Assembly (NCBI RefSeq): GCF_001458115.1
Contig: NZ_CZRP01000009.1
Span: 1-64,000, forward strand
Direction: 5' to 3'
DNA from: Gracilibacillus massiliensis
Lineage (GTDB): Bacteria; Bacillota; Bacilli; Bacillales; Amphibacillaceae
DNA: 64,000 nucleotides
The notes beneath the pieces are model-generated. The model ran no database searches. It saw only the letters and a program-made list of their open reading frames with translations, and was not told where the DNA came from. A program made the translations under genes and the position numbers. Position 1 is the first letter of the stretch, and each line of letters opens with the position of its first letter. Positions 43,048 through 52,611 of this stretch are shown piece after piece.

Positions 43048-45327
43048 ATGGATACTGTGCAGTTAAATATTGATTTTGTTTGGATTATTTTAGCTTCCAT
43101 ATTAGTCTTTTTTATGCAAGCTGGATTTACAGCATTAGAGGCCGGTCTTGTAAGAGCAAAAAACTCTATTAATGTTGCCATTAAAAATATGAGTGACCTT
43201 TTGATAGCTTCGATGGTTTTTTCACTTTTTGGTTTTGCTATTATGTTTGGTAATACAGCAGGCGGATGGTTCGGTACCAGTTTATACTTTTTTCAAGGAT
43301 TAGAAGAGGATCCTTGGAATTGGGCGTTTCTATTTTTTCAAATCGTCTTTGCTGGCACGGCGGCTACGATTGTTTCTGGTGCAATAGCTGAACGTGTGAA
43401 ATTTGGCGTATATTTAGTTGGAACATTCTTTATCGTATTAATCATCTATCCAATCTTCGGTCATTGGGCTTGGGGAAGTTTACTAAACAATGAGCAAGCA
43501 GGTTGGTTAGAAAACATCGGATTTGTTGATTTTGCTGGATCAACGGTAGTTCATTCGATCGGTGGCTGGGTCGCACTCGCAGCAGCTATTGTTGTTGGGC
43601 CGCGTATTGGTAAATTCAAGGATGGAAAAGCTCATTCCATGAAACCCTCTAATGTAGTATTAGCAACAATCGGTGTGTTTATATTATGGTTAGGATGGTT
43701 TGGTTTTAATGCTGGTTCGACAACAAGCGGGGATTCCTCGATTGCAATGATTGCACTAAACACTCATTTAGCCGCTGCTGCGGGTGGATTGTTCGCGATG
43801 GTCGTCAGTTGGATACTATATTCAAAACCCAAAGTAGAAGATATATTAAACGGGGTATTAGCAGGATTAGTAGCTGTTACAGCTGGCGTTGCAGTCTTAA
43901 CTCCCCTAACAGCTATTCTAGTAGGAGCTATTGGTGGAATTATCGTTGTTTTCTCTCTTGTTTTTATCGAGAAGGTGTGTAAAGTGGATGATGCGATCGG
44001 CGCTGTTTCAGTTCATGGGGTTTGCGGCGCATGGGGCACCATTGCTGTTGGTTTGTTTGGTACTATGTCCTTACTCCCTGCCGAGACAAGATTAGAGCAA
44101 ATTTATATTCAATCGATAGGTGTACTTGTCGCCTTTCTTTGGGCGTTTTTACTCGGGTTTATTGTCTATAAAGGTATTAGCTTTGTAATGAAAATCAGAC
44201 CAGATCACCAAGAAGAAATAGATGGACTGAATGTAAGTGAACATGATGCTTCCATTGCTATGGTAGACACGATTCAATCGATGAATGATATCGCTAATTC
44301 AGCAGGGGATTTAACACATATGATTAAAGTCGAACCTGGTGAAGACACATATGAATTAAACCTAGCTTTTAATAAAGTAGTAAGAAAATTAGATCTACTA
44401 ATTAGTGAAGTGAAAGGTGCATCTTTCTATGTAGAAAATTCTGCTGATGATTTACTCAAAATAACGAGTAGCTTAAAGAACAAAAGTAAGGAACAAGTGG
44501 ACACGATTCAAATAACGCATCAAGTCTTTCAGGAATCTGATCAGCGACTAGAAAAGGAATTGGAACGTGAAAATGAGGTGATTGCAACCATTCAACAATT
44601 CTTTTCTTCTGTCGAACAAGTTGGTGACAAAGTCATTTATTTAACAGAAGAAATGGAATCGATCAAAACTACTATAAGCGATATTTCGAACATGAATAAG
44701 GATGTTGGAACGACATTGCATAACTATCAGCAGCAAACGGAACAAGTTCAAAGATTCTCAAGCCAAAGTCACGCCGTCATGAAAGTCATTAAAGATATAG
44801 CGGAACAAATTAATCTACTTGCTTTAAACGCAAGAATTGAAGCAGCACATGCTGGTGAGTATGGCAAAGGTTTTGCAGTGGTAGCAGAAGAAATTCGCAA
44901 ACTTGCCGAACAATCCAAACAATCAACAACAGAGATAGAAGAAATTATTACAGGTACTGTCGATACCATACAAGAGGGACAAGAAGAATTCACCACGCTT
45001 TCTTCTAAATTAGTCGCACTATCTGAACAGTTAACAAATATGCCCAAAACATTTAATTTTATTGATAGTGAAGTAAAACAAATCGATTATATTATGACTG
45101 AATTTAATGAGAATTTACAACACATGAGTAAAGATACCTCCCATATGCTAGAAAGCAAACAAGAGCAAAAGTTAAGCTTTCAAATGATGTGCGATAAAGT
45201 CGAAACCATTTTTGAACAGATGAGAGAAAGCGATGCTTCGATTGAAGATATTACGAATAGAATATCCACGATGAGAGATCAAAGCTTATCATTATCACAA
45301 AAAGTGCATCAGTTTAAAACTAGTTGA
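43048..45327 (+). CDS. Ammonium transporter fused to a chemotaxis signalling domain (Amt-MCP)
   Basis: One uninterrupted 759-residue frame. Residues 1-385 are a full Amt/Rh-type channel of about eleven helices with the pore histidines His169 ([10 protein letters not shown]) and His323 ([12 protein letters not shown]), the phenyl gate residue Phe101, and WFGFNAGS near 217-224. Residues about 415-455 ([26 protein letters not shown]) look like the second half of a HAMP linker. Residues about 455-759 are an MCP cytoplasmic helical bundle with the CheA/CheW-binding tip [32 protein letters not shown]-type motif at about 584-615. It should report ammonium to the chemotaxis kinase. AAGGA lies 8 nt before the ATG. 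No glnK neighbour is present. Confidence 0.95.
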   Translation: MDTVQLNIDFVWIILASILVFFMQAGFTALEAGLVRAKNSINVAIKNMSDLLIASMVFSLFGFAIMFGNTAGGWFGTSLYFFQGLEEDPWNWAFLFFQIVFAGTAATIVSGAIAERVKFGVYLVGTFFIVLIIYPIFGHWAWGSLLNNEQAGWLENIGFVDFAGSTVVHSIGGWVALAAAIVVGPRIGKFKDGKAHSMKPSNVVLATIGVFILWLGWFGFNAGSTTSGDSSIAMIALNTHLAAAAGGLFAMVVSWILYSKPKVEDILNGVLAGLVAVTAGVAVLTPLTAILVGAIGGIIVVFSLVFIEKVCKVDDAIGAVSVHGVCGAWGTIAVGLFGTMSLLPAETRLEQIYIQSIGVLVAFLWAFLLGFIVYKGISFVMKIRPDHQEEIDGLNVSEHDASIAMVDTIQSMNDIANSAGDLTHMIKVEPGEDTYELNLAFNKVVRKLDLLISEVKGASFYVENSADDLLKITSSLKNKSKEQVDTIQITHQVFQESDQRLEKELERENEVIATIQQFFSSVEQVGDKVIYLTEEMESIKTTISDISNMNKDVGTTLHNYQQQTEQVQRFSSQSHAVMKVIKDIAEQINLLALNARIEAAHAGEYGKGFAVVAEEIRKLAEQSKQSTTEIEEIITGTVDTIQEGQEEFTTLSSKLVALSEQLTNMPKTFNFIDSEVKQIDYIMTEFNENLQHMSKDTSHMLESKQEQKLSFQMMCDKVETIFEQMRESDASIEDITNRISTMRDQSLSLSQKVHQFKTS

Positions 45328-45355
45328 GGTTTCGAGAGTATACTTTTTTAAATAC

Positions 45356-45390
45356 AAAAAGTGGCGGATATATAATTCCGCCACTTTCTC
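45356..45390. terminator. Bidirectional terminator between Amt-MCP and ribH
   Basis: AAAGTGGCGGA pairs with TCCGCCACTTT around an AT-rich loop; shared by convergent genes. Confidence 0.85.
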
Positions 45391-45403
45391 ACGTTTATCC
45401 GTA

Positions 45404-45871
45404 TCAGCCAATGTCCTTCAATAAGTTAGCCATTTCAATCGCAGAAACAGCTGCTTCTGCCCCTTTATTACCTGCTTTTGTCCCTGCACGTTCGATTGCT
45501 TGTTCAATCGTATCAGTCGTAAGAACTCCAAAAATCACTGGAATGCCTGCATCCATTGAAACACTTGCCACACCTTTGGAAACCTCGCTACTTACATAAT
45601 CAAAGTGTGGGGTAGAACCACGAATAACCGTACCTAATGTAACTACTACGTCATATTTGTTTGTCTCTGCCATTTTTTTGGCTACAAGTGGAATTTCAAA
45701 GGCACCTGGTACCCATGCCACCTCTACATCTTCAACAGCTACACCGTGACGACGAAATGCATCTTCTGCACCACTCAATAATTTTCCTGTAATGAATTCA
45801 TTAAACCTTCCTACGACTACCCCTACTTTTAAACCTGTACCAACTAAATTTCCTTCATATGTTTTTGTCAT
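45404..45871 (-). CDS. ribH: 6,7-dimethyl-8-ribityllumazine synthase
   Basis: Condenses the ribitylamino pyrimidine with dihydroxybutanone phosphate, the penultimate step to riboflavin. The 155-residue protein has [44 protein letters not shown] (catalytic His) and [23 protein letters not shown], all conserved. Last gene of the rib operon, 2 nt after ribBA. Confidence 0.97.
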   Translation of the reverse strand: MTKTYEGNLVGTGLKVGVVVGRFNEFITGKLLSGAEDAFRRHGVAVEDVEVAWVPGAFEIPLVAKKMAETNKYDVVVTLGTVIRGSTPHFDYVSSEVSKGVASVSMDAGIPVIFGVLTTDTIEQAIERAGTKAGNKGAEAAVSAIEMANLLKDIG

Positions 45872-45873
45872 TT

Positions 45874-47100
45874 CTAAATTCCTCCCCCATTTTGATGGTT
45901 AACATGTAATAAATGATCTAATTTGTCCACTTTTGTTTGTAAATATTTTTCGTTATTTTTGTTGGCTGGTATCTCAATTGATTTTCTCCCTACTAACTCT
46001 AACCCGTACTCTTCAACACTTGACAGTTTACGAGGGTTATTCGTTAACAAATGAATTTTACCTACTCCTAAATCACGTAAAATTTGGACACTAATTGCAT
46101 AGTCTCGCAAATCATCAGGAAAGCCGAGCTGATGATTAGCCTCTACCGTATCATAGCCCTCTTCCTGTAGTTTATATGCTTTCATTTTATTAATTAAACC
46201 GATACCTCGGCCTTCTTGACGCATATATACAAGGACACCACGACCTGCTGTTTGGATCTCTTCTAATGCCTTTTCTAATTGTGGTCCACAATCACAGCGT
46301 TCCGAGCCAAATACATCGCCTGTTAAACATTCGGAATGAACACGAACTAGTGTCGGTTGATCTGGTGTTAACTCCCCTTTATATAGTGCGATATGTTCTT
46401 GCCCCGTATATTTTTCAGTATATGCTACTAATTTAAAATCACCGTAAGACGTCGGTAAATTGATTTCCGTTTCCTTTACGATTAATTGATCATAACGCTT
46501 GCGGTACTGTATCAACTCTTGAATCGTAACCATCGGCATATCGTGTTGCTCAGCTATTTTCTCTAAATCGGGTTGGCGTGCCATTGTTCCGTCTTCATTC
46601 ATAATCTCACAAATAACAGCAACCGGCTTCGATCCCGCTAAACGTGCTAGATCAATTGCAGCTTCCGTGTGGCCTGTTCGTTCCAATACTCCTGCGGTTT
46701 TAGCGATTAACGGAAAGACATGACCAGGTCGTTTGAATTCATTAGCAGTCGTTGTCTCGTCTACCAGCTTTTCAATCGTCAGCGCTCTTTCTTGTGCACT
46801 AATACCTGTGTGTGTTGAATGAAAATCAATACTTACTGTAAAATTAGTTCCGTGGTCATCTGTGTTGCGAGCTACCATTTCTCCAAGTTGAAAGCGGTCC
46901 GCATATGCTTTCGTCATTGGAGCACAAATTAACCCACGTCCTTCTTTTGCCATAAAATTAATCGTTTCTGCCTTGGTATGCTCAGCTAAAGCGATAAAGT
47001 CGCCCTCATTTTCCCGATCTTCATCATCAACGACAATGACGATCTCCCCTTGTTTTAGTGCTTGAATTGCTTCTTCTACTGTTCTTTTCACTGTCAGCAC
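45874..47100 (-). CDS. ribBA: Bifunctional DHBP synthase / GTP cyclohydrolase II
   Basis: Supplies both precursors of riboflavin. Residues 1-200 are 3,4-dihydroxy-2-butanone-4-phosphate synthase ([11 protein letters not shown] and [13 protein letters not shown]); residues 205-408 are GTP cyclohydrolase II with zinc ligands in [15 protein letters not shown] and the RQEGRGIGL motif. Length is typical for Firmicutes (called ribA in B. subtilis). AGGAGGTG precedes the start; 4 nt separate it from ribE. Confidence 0.97.
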   Translation of the reverse strand: MLTVKRTVEEAIQALKQGEIVIVVDDEDRENEGDFIALAEHTKAETINFMAKEGRGLICAPMTKAYADRFQLGEMVARNTDDHGTNFTVSIDFHSTHTGISAQERALTIEKLVDETTTANEFKRPGHVFPLIAKTAGVLERTGHTEAAIDLARLAGSKPVAVICEIMNEDGTMARQPDLEKIAEQHDMPMVTIQELIQYRKRYDQLIVKETEINLPTSYGDFKLVAYTEKYTGQEHIALYKGELTPDQPTLVRVHSECLTGDVFGSERCDCGPQLEKALEEIQTAGRGVLVYMRQEGRGIGLINKMKAYKLQEEGYDTVEANHQLGFPDDLRDYAISVQILRDLGVGKIHLLTNNPRKLSSVEEYGLELVGRKSIEIPANKNNEKYLQTKVDKLDHLLHVNHQNGGGI

Positions 47101-47104
47101 CTCC

Positions 47105-47740
47105 TTAAAATCCGTACTGTTTTAGTTTTTCTTCAGTTATAGCTGATGGTTGGTTATTGCTTGATTGAAGGAGACGCTCCATATATTTGGCTAGCATATC
47201 GAATTCAACGTTCACAATATCTCCTTGTTGCTTGGTTCCTAGTATAGTAGCTTGCTGCGTTTCTGGAATCAGTGAAATCGTAAAACCATTATCATCAACA
47301 CCAAATACAGTGAGTGAAGTACCATCGACTGAAACCGATCCTTTTAATGAAATATAGCGTGTTTCGTTGACACTGATATAATAATATTTCGCATTATCTT
47401 CTAGCCATGTTCGTTCAATGGTTCCAACCGCATCAACATGACCTGAGACAAAATGGCCTCCGAATCTGCCATTAGCATGCATTGCTCTTTCAAGGTTAAC
47501 AGATGATTGACTGACGAGCTTTGCTAATGAAGATCCACGAAAGGTCTCTGGAATTACATCGACTGTGAACCAATTTGCACCAAAGTCTGTAACGGTTAGA
47601 CAAACACCATTCACTGAAATACTGTCACCTTTCGCTACATCTTTCGTCACTTTTTCACCATGTATTCTTAATTGTAATGCTTGATTTGTCTGTTTAATCG
47701 ATTCAATTTTCCCTTTTTCTTCAACAATTCCGGTAAACAT
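47105..47740 (-). CDS. ribE: Riboflavin synthase, alpha subunit
   Basis: Dismutates two lumazine molecules to riboflavin. The 211-residue protein has two repeated lumazine-binding halves: [14 protein letters not shown] with NGVCLTV (first) and [14 protein letters not shown] with VDGTSLTV (second). Its start shares one base with the end of ribD, so translation is coupled. Confidence 0.97.
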   Translation of the reverse strand: MFTGIVEEKGKIESIKQTNQALQLRIHGEKVTKDVAKGDSISVNGVCLTVTDFGANWFTVDVIPETFRGSSLAKLVSQSSVNLERAMHANGRFGGHFVSGHVDAVGTIERTWLEDNAKYYYISVNETRYISLKGSVSVDGTSLTVFGVDDNGFTISLIPETQQATILGTKQQGDIVNVEFDMLAKYMERLLQSSNNQPSAITEEKLKQYGF

Positions 47741-48828
47741 TAGCCATCCTCCTTTGGTGTAGCCATGATCTTAAGATCTGAACCGATCTGCTTAATATCA
47801 GTAAATGAGAGTTCTAGCGCTGATTTCATCCATGTCGGCGATTCACCACCAATAACAGAACGTGCATCTTGCCCACCCAATAGTTTAGGCGCAATATACC
47901 AATGACATTCATCGACCAAGCTCTCTTCTAGAAAGGACCGATGTATGGTTGCACCGCCTTCGACATAAAGCGATTGAATCTTTTCTTCAGCTAAAATCTC
48001 CATTAAATCGCTTAGAATGATTTGATCGGTCGCCATTTGTATGACTTTAATTTGTGGATAAGCTTGTTGAAAACTTGCTTTGTCCGCTTGTTTGCCACAA
48101 ATAATCCATGTATTGGTGTCATTTTTTAATACGTTGGAATCGTCTTGAATCGTTAAATCCGTATCTAAAATAATCCGAATTGGACTTTTTCCGCCTTGGG
48201 CCAATCTCGTTGTCAGGCTGGGATTATCTTTTTCGATAGTTCGACGTCCTACTAAGATTGCATCATGTTTATGGCGCTCTTTATGAACATCTTCCCTTGC
48301 CTTTTCAGAAGTTATCCACTTACTATCACCTGTAACGGTTGCTGTTTTACCGTCCAACGTAGTCGCTGCTTTTAATGTAATAAATGGACGCTTTTTGTTC
48401 TGGTAATGAAAAAAGTGTTGGTTAATCCTATGGGCTCTCAGCTCCCCGATACCAATTTCTACTTCTATTCCAGCCTCTTTTAAGATTTGTACCCCTTTTC
48501 CCGCTACTTTAGGGTTTGGGTCAAGACAGGCAATATATACTTTTTTCACTTCACTTTTGACTAGGAGCTCTGCACATGGAGGCGTTTTGCCAAAATGGGC
48601 ACATGGTTCAAGCGTGACATATACTTCTGCATCCTTTGCTTTTTCACCCGCTTGTGCTATAGCATGGACTTCTGCATGTGCTTCTCCAGCTTTCAGATGT
48701 GTACCGATTCCTAACAGTTCTCCATTTTTTACAACGACTGCTCCTACAGAAGGATTTGGACTAGTTTGCCCGATCGTTGCCTCTGCTACATTCAATGCAA
48801 GATCCATCCATTCTTCTTTTGTTCTCAC
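47740..48828 (-). CDS. ribD: Riboflavin biosynthesis deaminase/reductase RibD
   Basis: Bifunctional enzyme of 362 residues. The deaminase domain (1-145) has HAEVHAI and PCAHFGKTPPCAE zinc ligands; the reductase domain (147-360) has AATLDGKTAT, LVGRRTIEKDNPSLTTR and VEGGATIH. First gene of the operon, downstream of an FMN riboswitch and its terminator. Confidence 0.97.
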   Translation of the reverse strand: MRTKEEWMDLALNVAEATIGQTSPNPSVGAVVVKNGELLGIGTHLKAGEAHAEVHAIAQAGEKAKDAEVYVTLEPCAHFGKTPPCAELLVKSEVKKVYIACLDPNPKVAGKGVQILKEAGIEVEIGIGELRAHRINQHFFHYQNKKRPFITLKAATTLDGKTATVTGDSKWITSEKAREDVHKERHKHDAILVGRRTIEKDNPSLTTRLAQGGKSPIRIILDTDLTIQDDSNVLKNDTNTWIICGKQADKASFQQAYPQIKVIQMATDQIILSDLMEILAEEKIQSLYVEGGATIHRSFLEESLVDECHWYIAPKLLGGQDARSVIGGESPTWMKSALELSFTDIKQIGSDLKIMATPKEDG

Positions 48829-48849
48829 AAAATCATCACCTTTTATCTC

Positions 48850-48888
48850 AAAAATCAGAAAAGCCCTAGGTTCATATACCTAGGGCTT
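48850..48888 (-). terminator. Expression-platform terminator of the FMN riboswitch
   Basis: Minus strand AAGCCCTAGGT pairs with ACCTAGGGCTT, followed by TTCTGATTTTT, 22-60 nt before ribD. With FMN bound this hairpin is expected to form and stop transcription. Confidence 0.85.
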
Positions 48889-48992
48889 GGTTGAATTAAT
48901 TCATAGTGAAAAACTTGGTTTTGTAGTGTCAAAAATGCCGAATACACAAAGTACGCCTTTCTGTATAGAAAAGCCACTACTCCACCAATTCC

Positions 48993-49132
48993 TTTTCCCA
49001 TCCAGACTTTCACTGTCGGCTTTGGATTCACACCAAATCCACCTTCACATTTTTAAAATGATCCGGGTCACGGACTAAAAAAGCTACAACGCTTTTATCA
49101 CCGTCGGTCGGGAATTACACCCTGCCCCAAAG
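48993..49132 (-). ncRNA. FMN riboswitch (RFN element)
   Basis: Minus strand shows the conserved blocks in order: GGGGCAGGGTG, CCGACCGACGGT, AGTCCGTGACCCG, GGTGGATTTGGTGTGAATCC, GCCGACAGTGAAAGTC and GGATGGGA. The terminator at 48850-48888 is the off switch. It controls ribD-ribE-ribBA-ribH. Confidence 0.96.
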
Positions 49133-49163
49133 GAATATACATCGTTATTTAATTATATGTAAA

Positions 49164-49192
49164 AGTATATAGAATTTTTGTTGGATTTGCAA
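49164..49192 (-). promoter_or_regulatory. SigA promoter of the rib operon
   Basis: Minus strand TTGCAA (49187-49192), 17-nt spacer, TATACT (49164-49169), about 30 nt before the aptamer. Confidence 0.85.
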
Positions 49193-49340
49193 AATATTAG
49201 TTTTGAGATTTTTTATCATTATATGTTAAAATTTGTATTAATCAGGGTTGGAGAGGAAGTAATTCATTCTTGGGTAAGCATTTCAATAACTGAAGTATGG
49301 TTATTAGCCTAGAAACCTTGTAATAAAAAGGAGCAATGCG

Positions 49341-50252
49341 ATGATTATAAAACAATTAAAGAAACCTTACGAATTAACTATTTTTGATGCTTTGCATTTG
49401 AGAATCAGCTTATCAAAGAAAGAAGAAACATATTATCATAATCTTCAGCTCGGTTATGAAGGAGAATTAAGATTAGAACAAGCTTTACAAACAGGTTTAA
49501 CACATTCCCTCTATGTATTAAGTGATTTGCGGTTCGAAATTGGCACTAGTTCCTTTCAAATTGATTCGCTTCTATTTACTGGAGAAGAATTGATTGTGCT
49601 GGATGCTAAAAATCTTCCTGGTGATTATCATATTTCAGACAAGCGCTGGTTTAAGCTTCCGAATAAGGAAATTAGCAATCCTCTTTTACAACTAAAGCGG
49701 CATGAAACTTTAATGCGACAACTAATGGAAAAACTCAAACTCAACCTTCCAGTGGAAAGTTATACTGTTTTTACCCATCCAGAGTTCACCCTCTATCAGG
49801 CTCCAATTAATCAGCACTTAATCTTTCCTACTCAAATATCTCGTTTTATCTCATCCCTAAATAAAAGACGACCAGCAAACTCTTCACAGTTAAAATTGGC
49901 ACAACAACTCATCTCCTTAGATATCGGCGCCTATCCACATCCACAGATTCCAAATTTTCCGTATGATCAATTAAAAAAAGGATTGCGGTGTTTTAAGTGC
50001 AGCAGTTTGGCTATGAAAGTAGAAGGAAGAAGCGCTGTTTGCTTACAGTGTCACAGCAATGAACATGTACATGAAGCGGTGTTAAGGAATATTCGTGAAT
50101 TTCAACTTCTCTTTCCTGATGAAAAAGTGACGACTAATATCGTTTATGACTGGTGTGGGAAAGAATATTCTAGGAAAAGTATTCAAAGGTTATTAGTAAA
50201 TCACTTTTCAAAAAAAGGGTCAAAACAATGGACTTATTATACACATAAATGA
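49341..50252 (+). CDS. NERD-domain protein with C-terminal cysteine cluster
   Basis: A 303-residue protein. The NERD (nuclease-related) domain spans about 36-160: YEGELRLEQAL supplies a conserved Glu, SFQIDSLLF and ELIVLDAKNLPGDY the Asp and the D-x-K catalytic-type residues. Near the C-terminus CFKC (about 218-221) and CLQC (about 236-239) form a possible zinc ribbon, followed by a basic region. The family is related to Holliday-junction and restriction nucleases, but activity is not proven here. ATG follows AAAAGGAGC. The stop codon overlaps the first unit of the tandem array. Confidence 0.87.
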   Translation: MIIKQLKKPYELTIFDALHLRISLSKKEETYYHNLQLGYEGELRLEQALQTGLTHSLYVLSDLRFEIGTSSFQIDSLLFTGEELIVLDAKNLPGDYHISDKRWFKLPNKEISNPLLQLKRHETLMRQLMEKLKLNLPVESYTVFTHPEFTLYQAPINQHLIFPTQISRFISSLNKRRPANSSQLKLAQQLISLDIGAYPHPQIPNFPYDQLKKGLRCFKCSSLAMKVEGRSAVCLQCHSNEHVHEAVLRNIREFQLLFPDEKVTTNIVYDWCGKEYSRKSIQRLLVNHFSKKGSKQWTYYTHK

Positions 50253-50638
50253 AGGATACTTTTGATGAATTCTCGCTTTTTTTGTCCTTCATCTCGCGTA
50301 TGAGAGACACTTTTGATGAATTCTCGCATTTTTTGTCCTTCATTTCGCGTATGAGGGACACTTTTGATGGATTTTCGCATTTTTTGTCCTTCATTTCGCG
50401 TATGAAGGACACTTTTGATGAATTCTCGCCCTTTTTGTCCTTCATCTCGCGTATGAGAGACACTTTTGATGGATTCTCGCATTTTTTGTCCTTCATCTCG
50501 CGTATGAGGGACACTTTTGATGGATTCTCGCCTTTTTTGTCCTTCATCTCGCGTATGAGGGACACTTTTGATGGATTTTCGCATTTTTTGTCCGTCATCT
50601 CGCTTATGAGAGACACTTTTATCATTTTGTGTCCGTAA
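50249..50638. repeat. 51-bp tandem repeat array, seven full units and a partial
   Basis: Seven copies of a 51-bp unit (50249-50605) and about 33 bp of an eighth. Each unit starts ATGARRGACACTTTTGATG and ends TTTTTTGTCCTTCATYTCGCGT, so GAAGGACA and TGTCCTTC can pair within a unit. Because 51 is divisible by 3, frames stay open on both strands (17-residue periodic peptides), but there is no ribosome binding site; I treat these as non-coding. The array joins the ends of the NERD gene and convergent murB. Confidence 0.9.
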
Positions 50639-51554
50639 GAATTTCGTCTTCACCTAGAATTCGTACTTCTCGCTCTAATTCAACATCAAATTTCGCTTTT
50701 ACCGTCTTTTGCACCATTTCAATTACAGAAATATACTCTGTTGCAGTAGCATTACTTTTATTGACGATAAAACCGGCGTGCTTTGTTGATACTTCTGCTC
50801 CACCAATACCTTTTCCTTGTAAATCACTATCTTGAATCAACTTCCCTGCAAAATAACCTGGTGGTCGTTTGAAGACACTGCCACAAGATGGATATTCTAA
50901 TGGTTGTTTGGATTCGCGTTTATAGGTAAGGTCATCCATTATCGCCTTAATGTCATCATACTCTCCCGCTTCTAAGAAAAAGGTTGCTTCTAAAACGATA
51001 TAACCTTTTTCTGCAATGTTGCTTGTTCTGTAATCCAAGTCAAAGTCCGCCGCTGCCAATTGATGCACATCACCTGTAGAATCTACAACTAATGCACTTT
51101 CTAAACAGTCCTTCACTTCCCCACCGTAAGCACCTGCATTCATATAGAGCGCACCACCCACGGTTCCTGGAATGCCGCATGCGAATTCTAACCCTGTTAA
51201 TTTTTCAGACAAAGCAAAGCGAGAGGCATCAATGATTCGCGCCCCACTTTCTGCAACCACTTTATTTCCTTCTCTACGGATATTCAAAAATCGTTTCAAA
51301 CTCAAGACAATCCCACGTATTCCACCATCTCGAACAATCACATTCGAACCATTGCCTAATAAGGTAAATGGAATCTCCGTCTTATTAGCATAACGGATCA
51401 GCTCTTGTACTTCTTCGATATTAGCGGGCGTTACGAAAAAGTCAGCTTTCCCACCAAGCTTGGTATACGTATGATTTTTTAAATATTCATCTATTAAAAT
51501 ATGTTCTGGATTTATAATTTGTTGTAATTCTTTTAAGATCAGTTGTTTATTCAT
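50622..51554 (-). CDS. murB: UDP-N-acetylenolpyruvoylglucosamine reductase MurB
   Basis: FAD enzyme of 310 residues that completes UDP-MurNAc for peptidoglycan. [13 protein letters not shown] and [13 protein letters not shown] form the FAD-binding part, [20 protein letters not shown] the substrate loop, and [11 protein letters not shown] the catalytic Ser region (type IIa, no extra loop). Its last codons overlap the 51-bp array. Confidence 0.95.
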   Translation of the reverse strand: MNKQLILKELQQIINPEHILIDEYLKNHTYTKLGGKADFFVTPANIEEVQELIRYANKTEIPFTLLGNGSNVIVRDGGIRGIVLSLKRFLNIRREGNKVVAESGARIIDASRFALSEKLTGLEFACGIPGTVGGALYMNAGAYGGEVKDCLESALVVDSTGDVHQLAAADFDLDYRTSNIAEKGYIVLEATFFLEAGEYDDIKAIMDDLTYKRESKQPLEYPSCGSVFKRPPGYFAGKLIQDSDLQGKGIGGAEVSTKHAGFIVNKSNATATEYISVIEMVQKTVKAKFDVELEREVRILGEDEILTDTK

Positions 51555-51631
51555 TTAAGATCAATCCTTTAATTTTTATGGCACACAATTAATCTTTATT
51601 ATAGCAATAACAAAATATGAACTGCAAACGC

Positions 51632-51670
51632 AAAAAAAGTTAGATCTCTTTTACCAAGAGATCTAACTTT
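51632..51670 (-). terminator. Terminator of carA-carB-argF
   Basis: Minus strand AAAGTTAGATCTCTT pairs fully with AAGAGATCTAACTTT, followed by TTTT, just after the argF stop. Confidence 0.9.
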
Positions 51671-51675
51671 AACAA

Positions 51676-52611
51676 TTAACCCATAAGTGCTACCATTAGC
51701 GCTTTTTGTGCGTGTAATCTGTTTTCTGCTTCTTCAAAAACCACAGATTGAGGACCATCTATAATCTCAGTTGTAACCTCTTCCCCTCTGTGTGCCGGCA
51801 GACAATGCATAAAAATCGCTTCATCATGTGCATGAGAAAATAATTCTGTGTTGACTTGATACGTTGCAAAAGCTTTTTCACGCAACTTTTGTTCTTGCTC
51901 TTGCCCCATACTTGCCCATACATCAGAGTAAATCACATCGGCATCTTTTACTGCTTCGATCGGATCATCTGTAATCAGCACTTCGCTACCATCTGCAAAA
52001 CTTTTGGCATGCTCTGTAATTTCAGCTTTCGGTTGGTACCCGTTAGGAGCAGCTATCGCAACATCGATACCCATTTTTGCACAGCCGATCATCAAGGAAT
52101 GTGCCATATTGTTCCCGTCACCGATGTAAGCAAGTTTTAAACCAGCTAATTCGCCTTTTTTCTCTTTAATCGTCTGGAGATCCGCTAAAACCTGGCATGG
52201 ATGATAATCATCTGTTAGACCATTGATGACTGGGATCGATGCATTTTCAGCCAAATCCTCCACATCTTTTTGAGAAAAGGTACGAATCATAATACCATCT
52301 AAGTAACCTGATAAGACCTTTGCGGTATCCGAAATTGGCTCTCCACGTCCAATTTGAATATCGTTTGAACTTAAGAACAATCCAGTTCCACCTAATTGAT
52401 AGATGCCAGCTTCAAAAGAAACACGGGTACGAGTTGACGATTTTTCAAAGATCATTCCTAATGTTTTGCCTTTAAGTGGTTGGTACACTTCACCGTTTTT
52501 ACGCTTATTTTTAATTTTCGTTGCAAGTTCCAGAAGATAAGCTATTTCTGCTTTAGAGTAATCTGCAAGTGTTAATAGATCTCTTCCTTTTAATTGTTCT
52601 TTAAAACTCAT
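51676..52611 (-). CDS. argF: Ornithine carbamoyltransferase
   Basis: Makes citrulline from ornithine and carbamoyl phosphate. The 311-residue protein has the carbamoyl phosphate loop SSTRTRVSFE, HPCQVLADL, and the ornithine loop with FMHCLPAHRGEEV. Overlaps carB by 4 nt, tying it to its carbamoyl phosphate supply and indicating an anabolic arginine role. Confidence 0.96.
   Translation of the reverse strand: MSFKEQLKGRDLLTLADYSKAEIAYLLELATKIKNKRKNGEVYQPLKGKTLGMIFEKSSTRTRVSFEAGIYQLGGTGLFLSSNDIQIGRGEPISDTAKVLSGYLDGIMIRTFSQKDVEDLAENASIPVINGLTDDYHPCQVLADLQTIKEKKGELAGLKLAYIGDGNNMAHSLMIGCAKMGIDVAIAAPNGYQPKAEITEHAKSFADGSEVLITDDPIEAVKDADVIYSDVWASMGQEQEQKLREKAFATYQVNTELFSHAHDEAIFMHCLPAHRGEEVTTEIIDGPQSVVFEEAENRLHAQKALMVALMG

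Noticed and set aside
50249-50638. CRISPR array
   Set aside because: The whole 51-bp unit is repeated with only point differences; there are no unique spacers and no cas genes in the window.
50170-50653. Overlapping long reading frames on both strands with 17-residue repeats
   Set aside because: They arise because the 51-bp tandem unit is divisible by three. No ribosome binding site precedes them, and they overlap the ends of two real genes.
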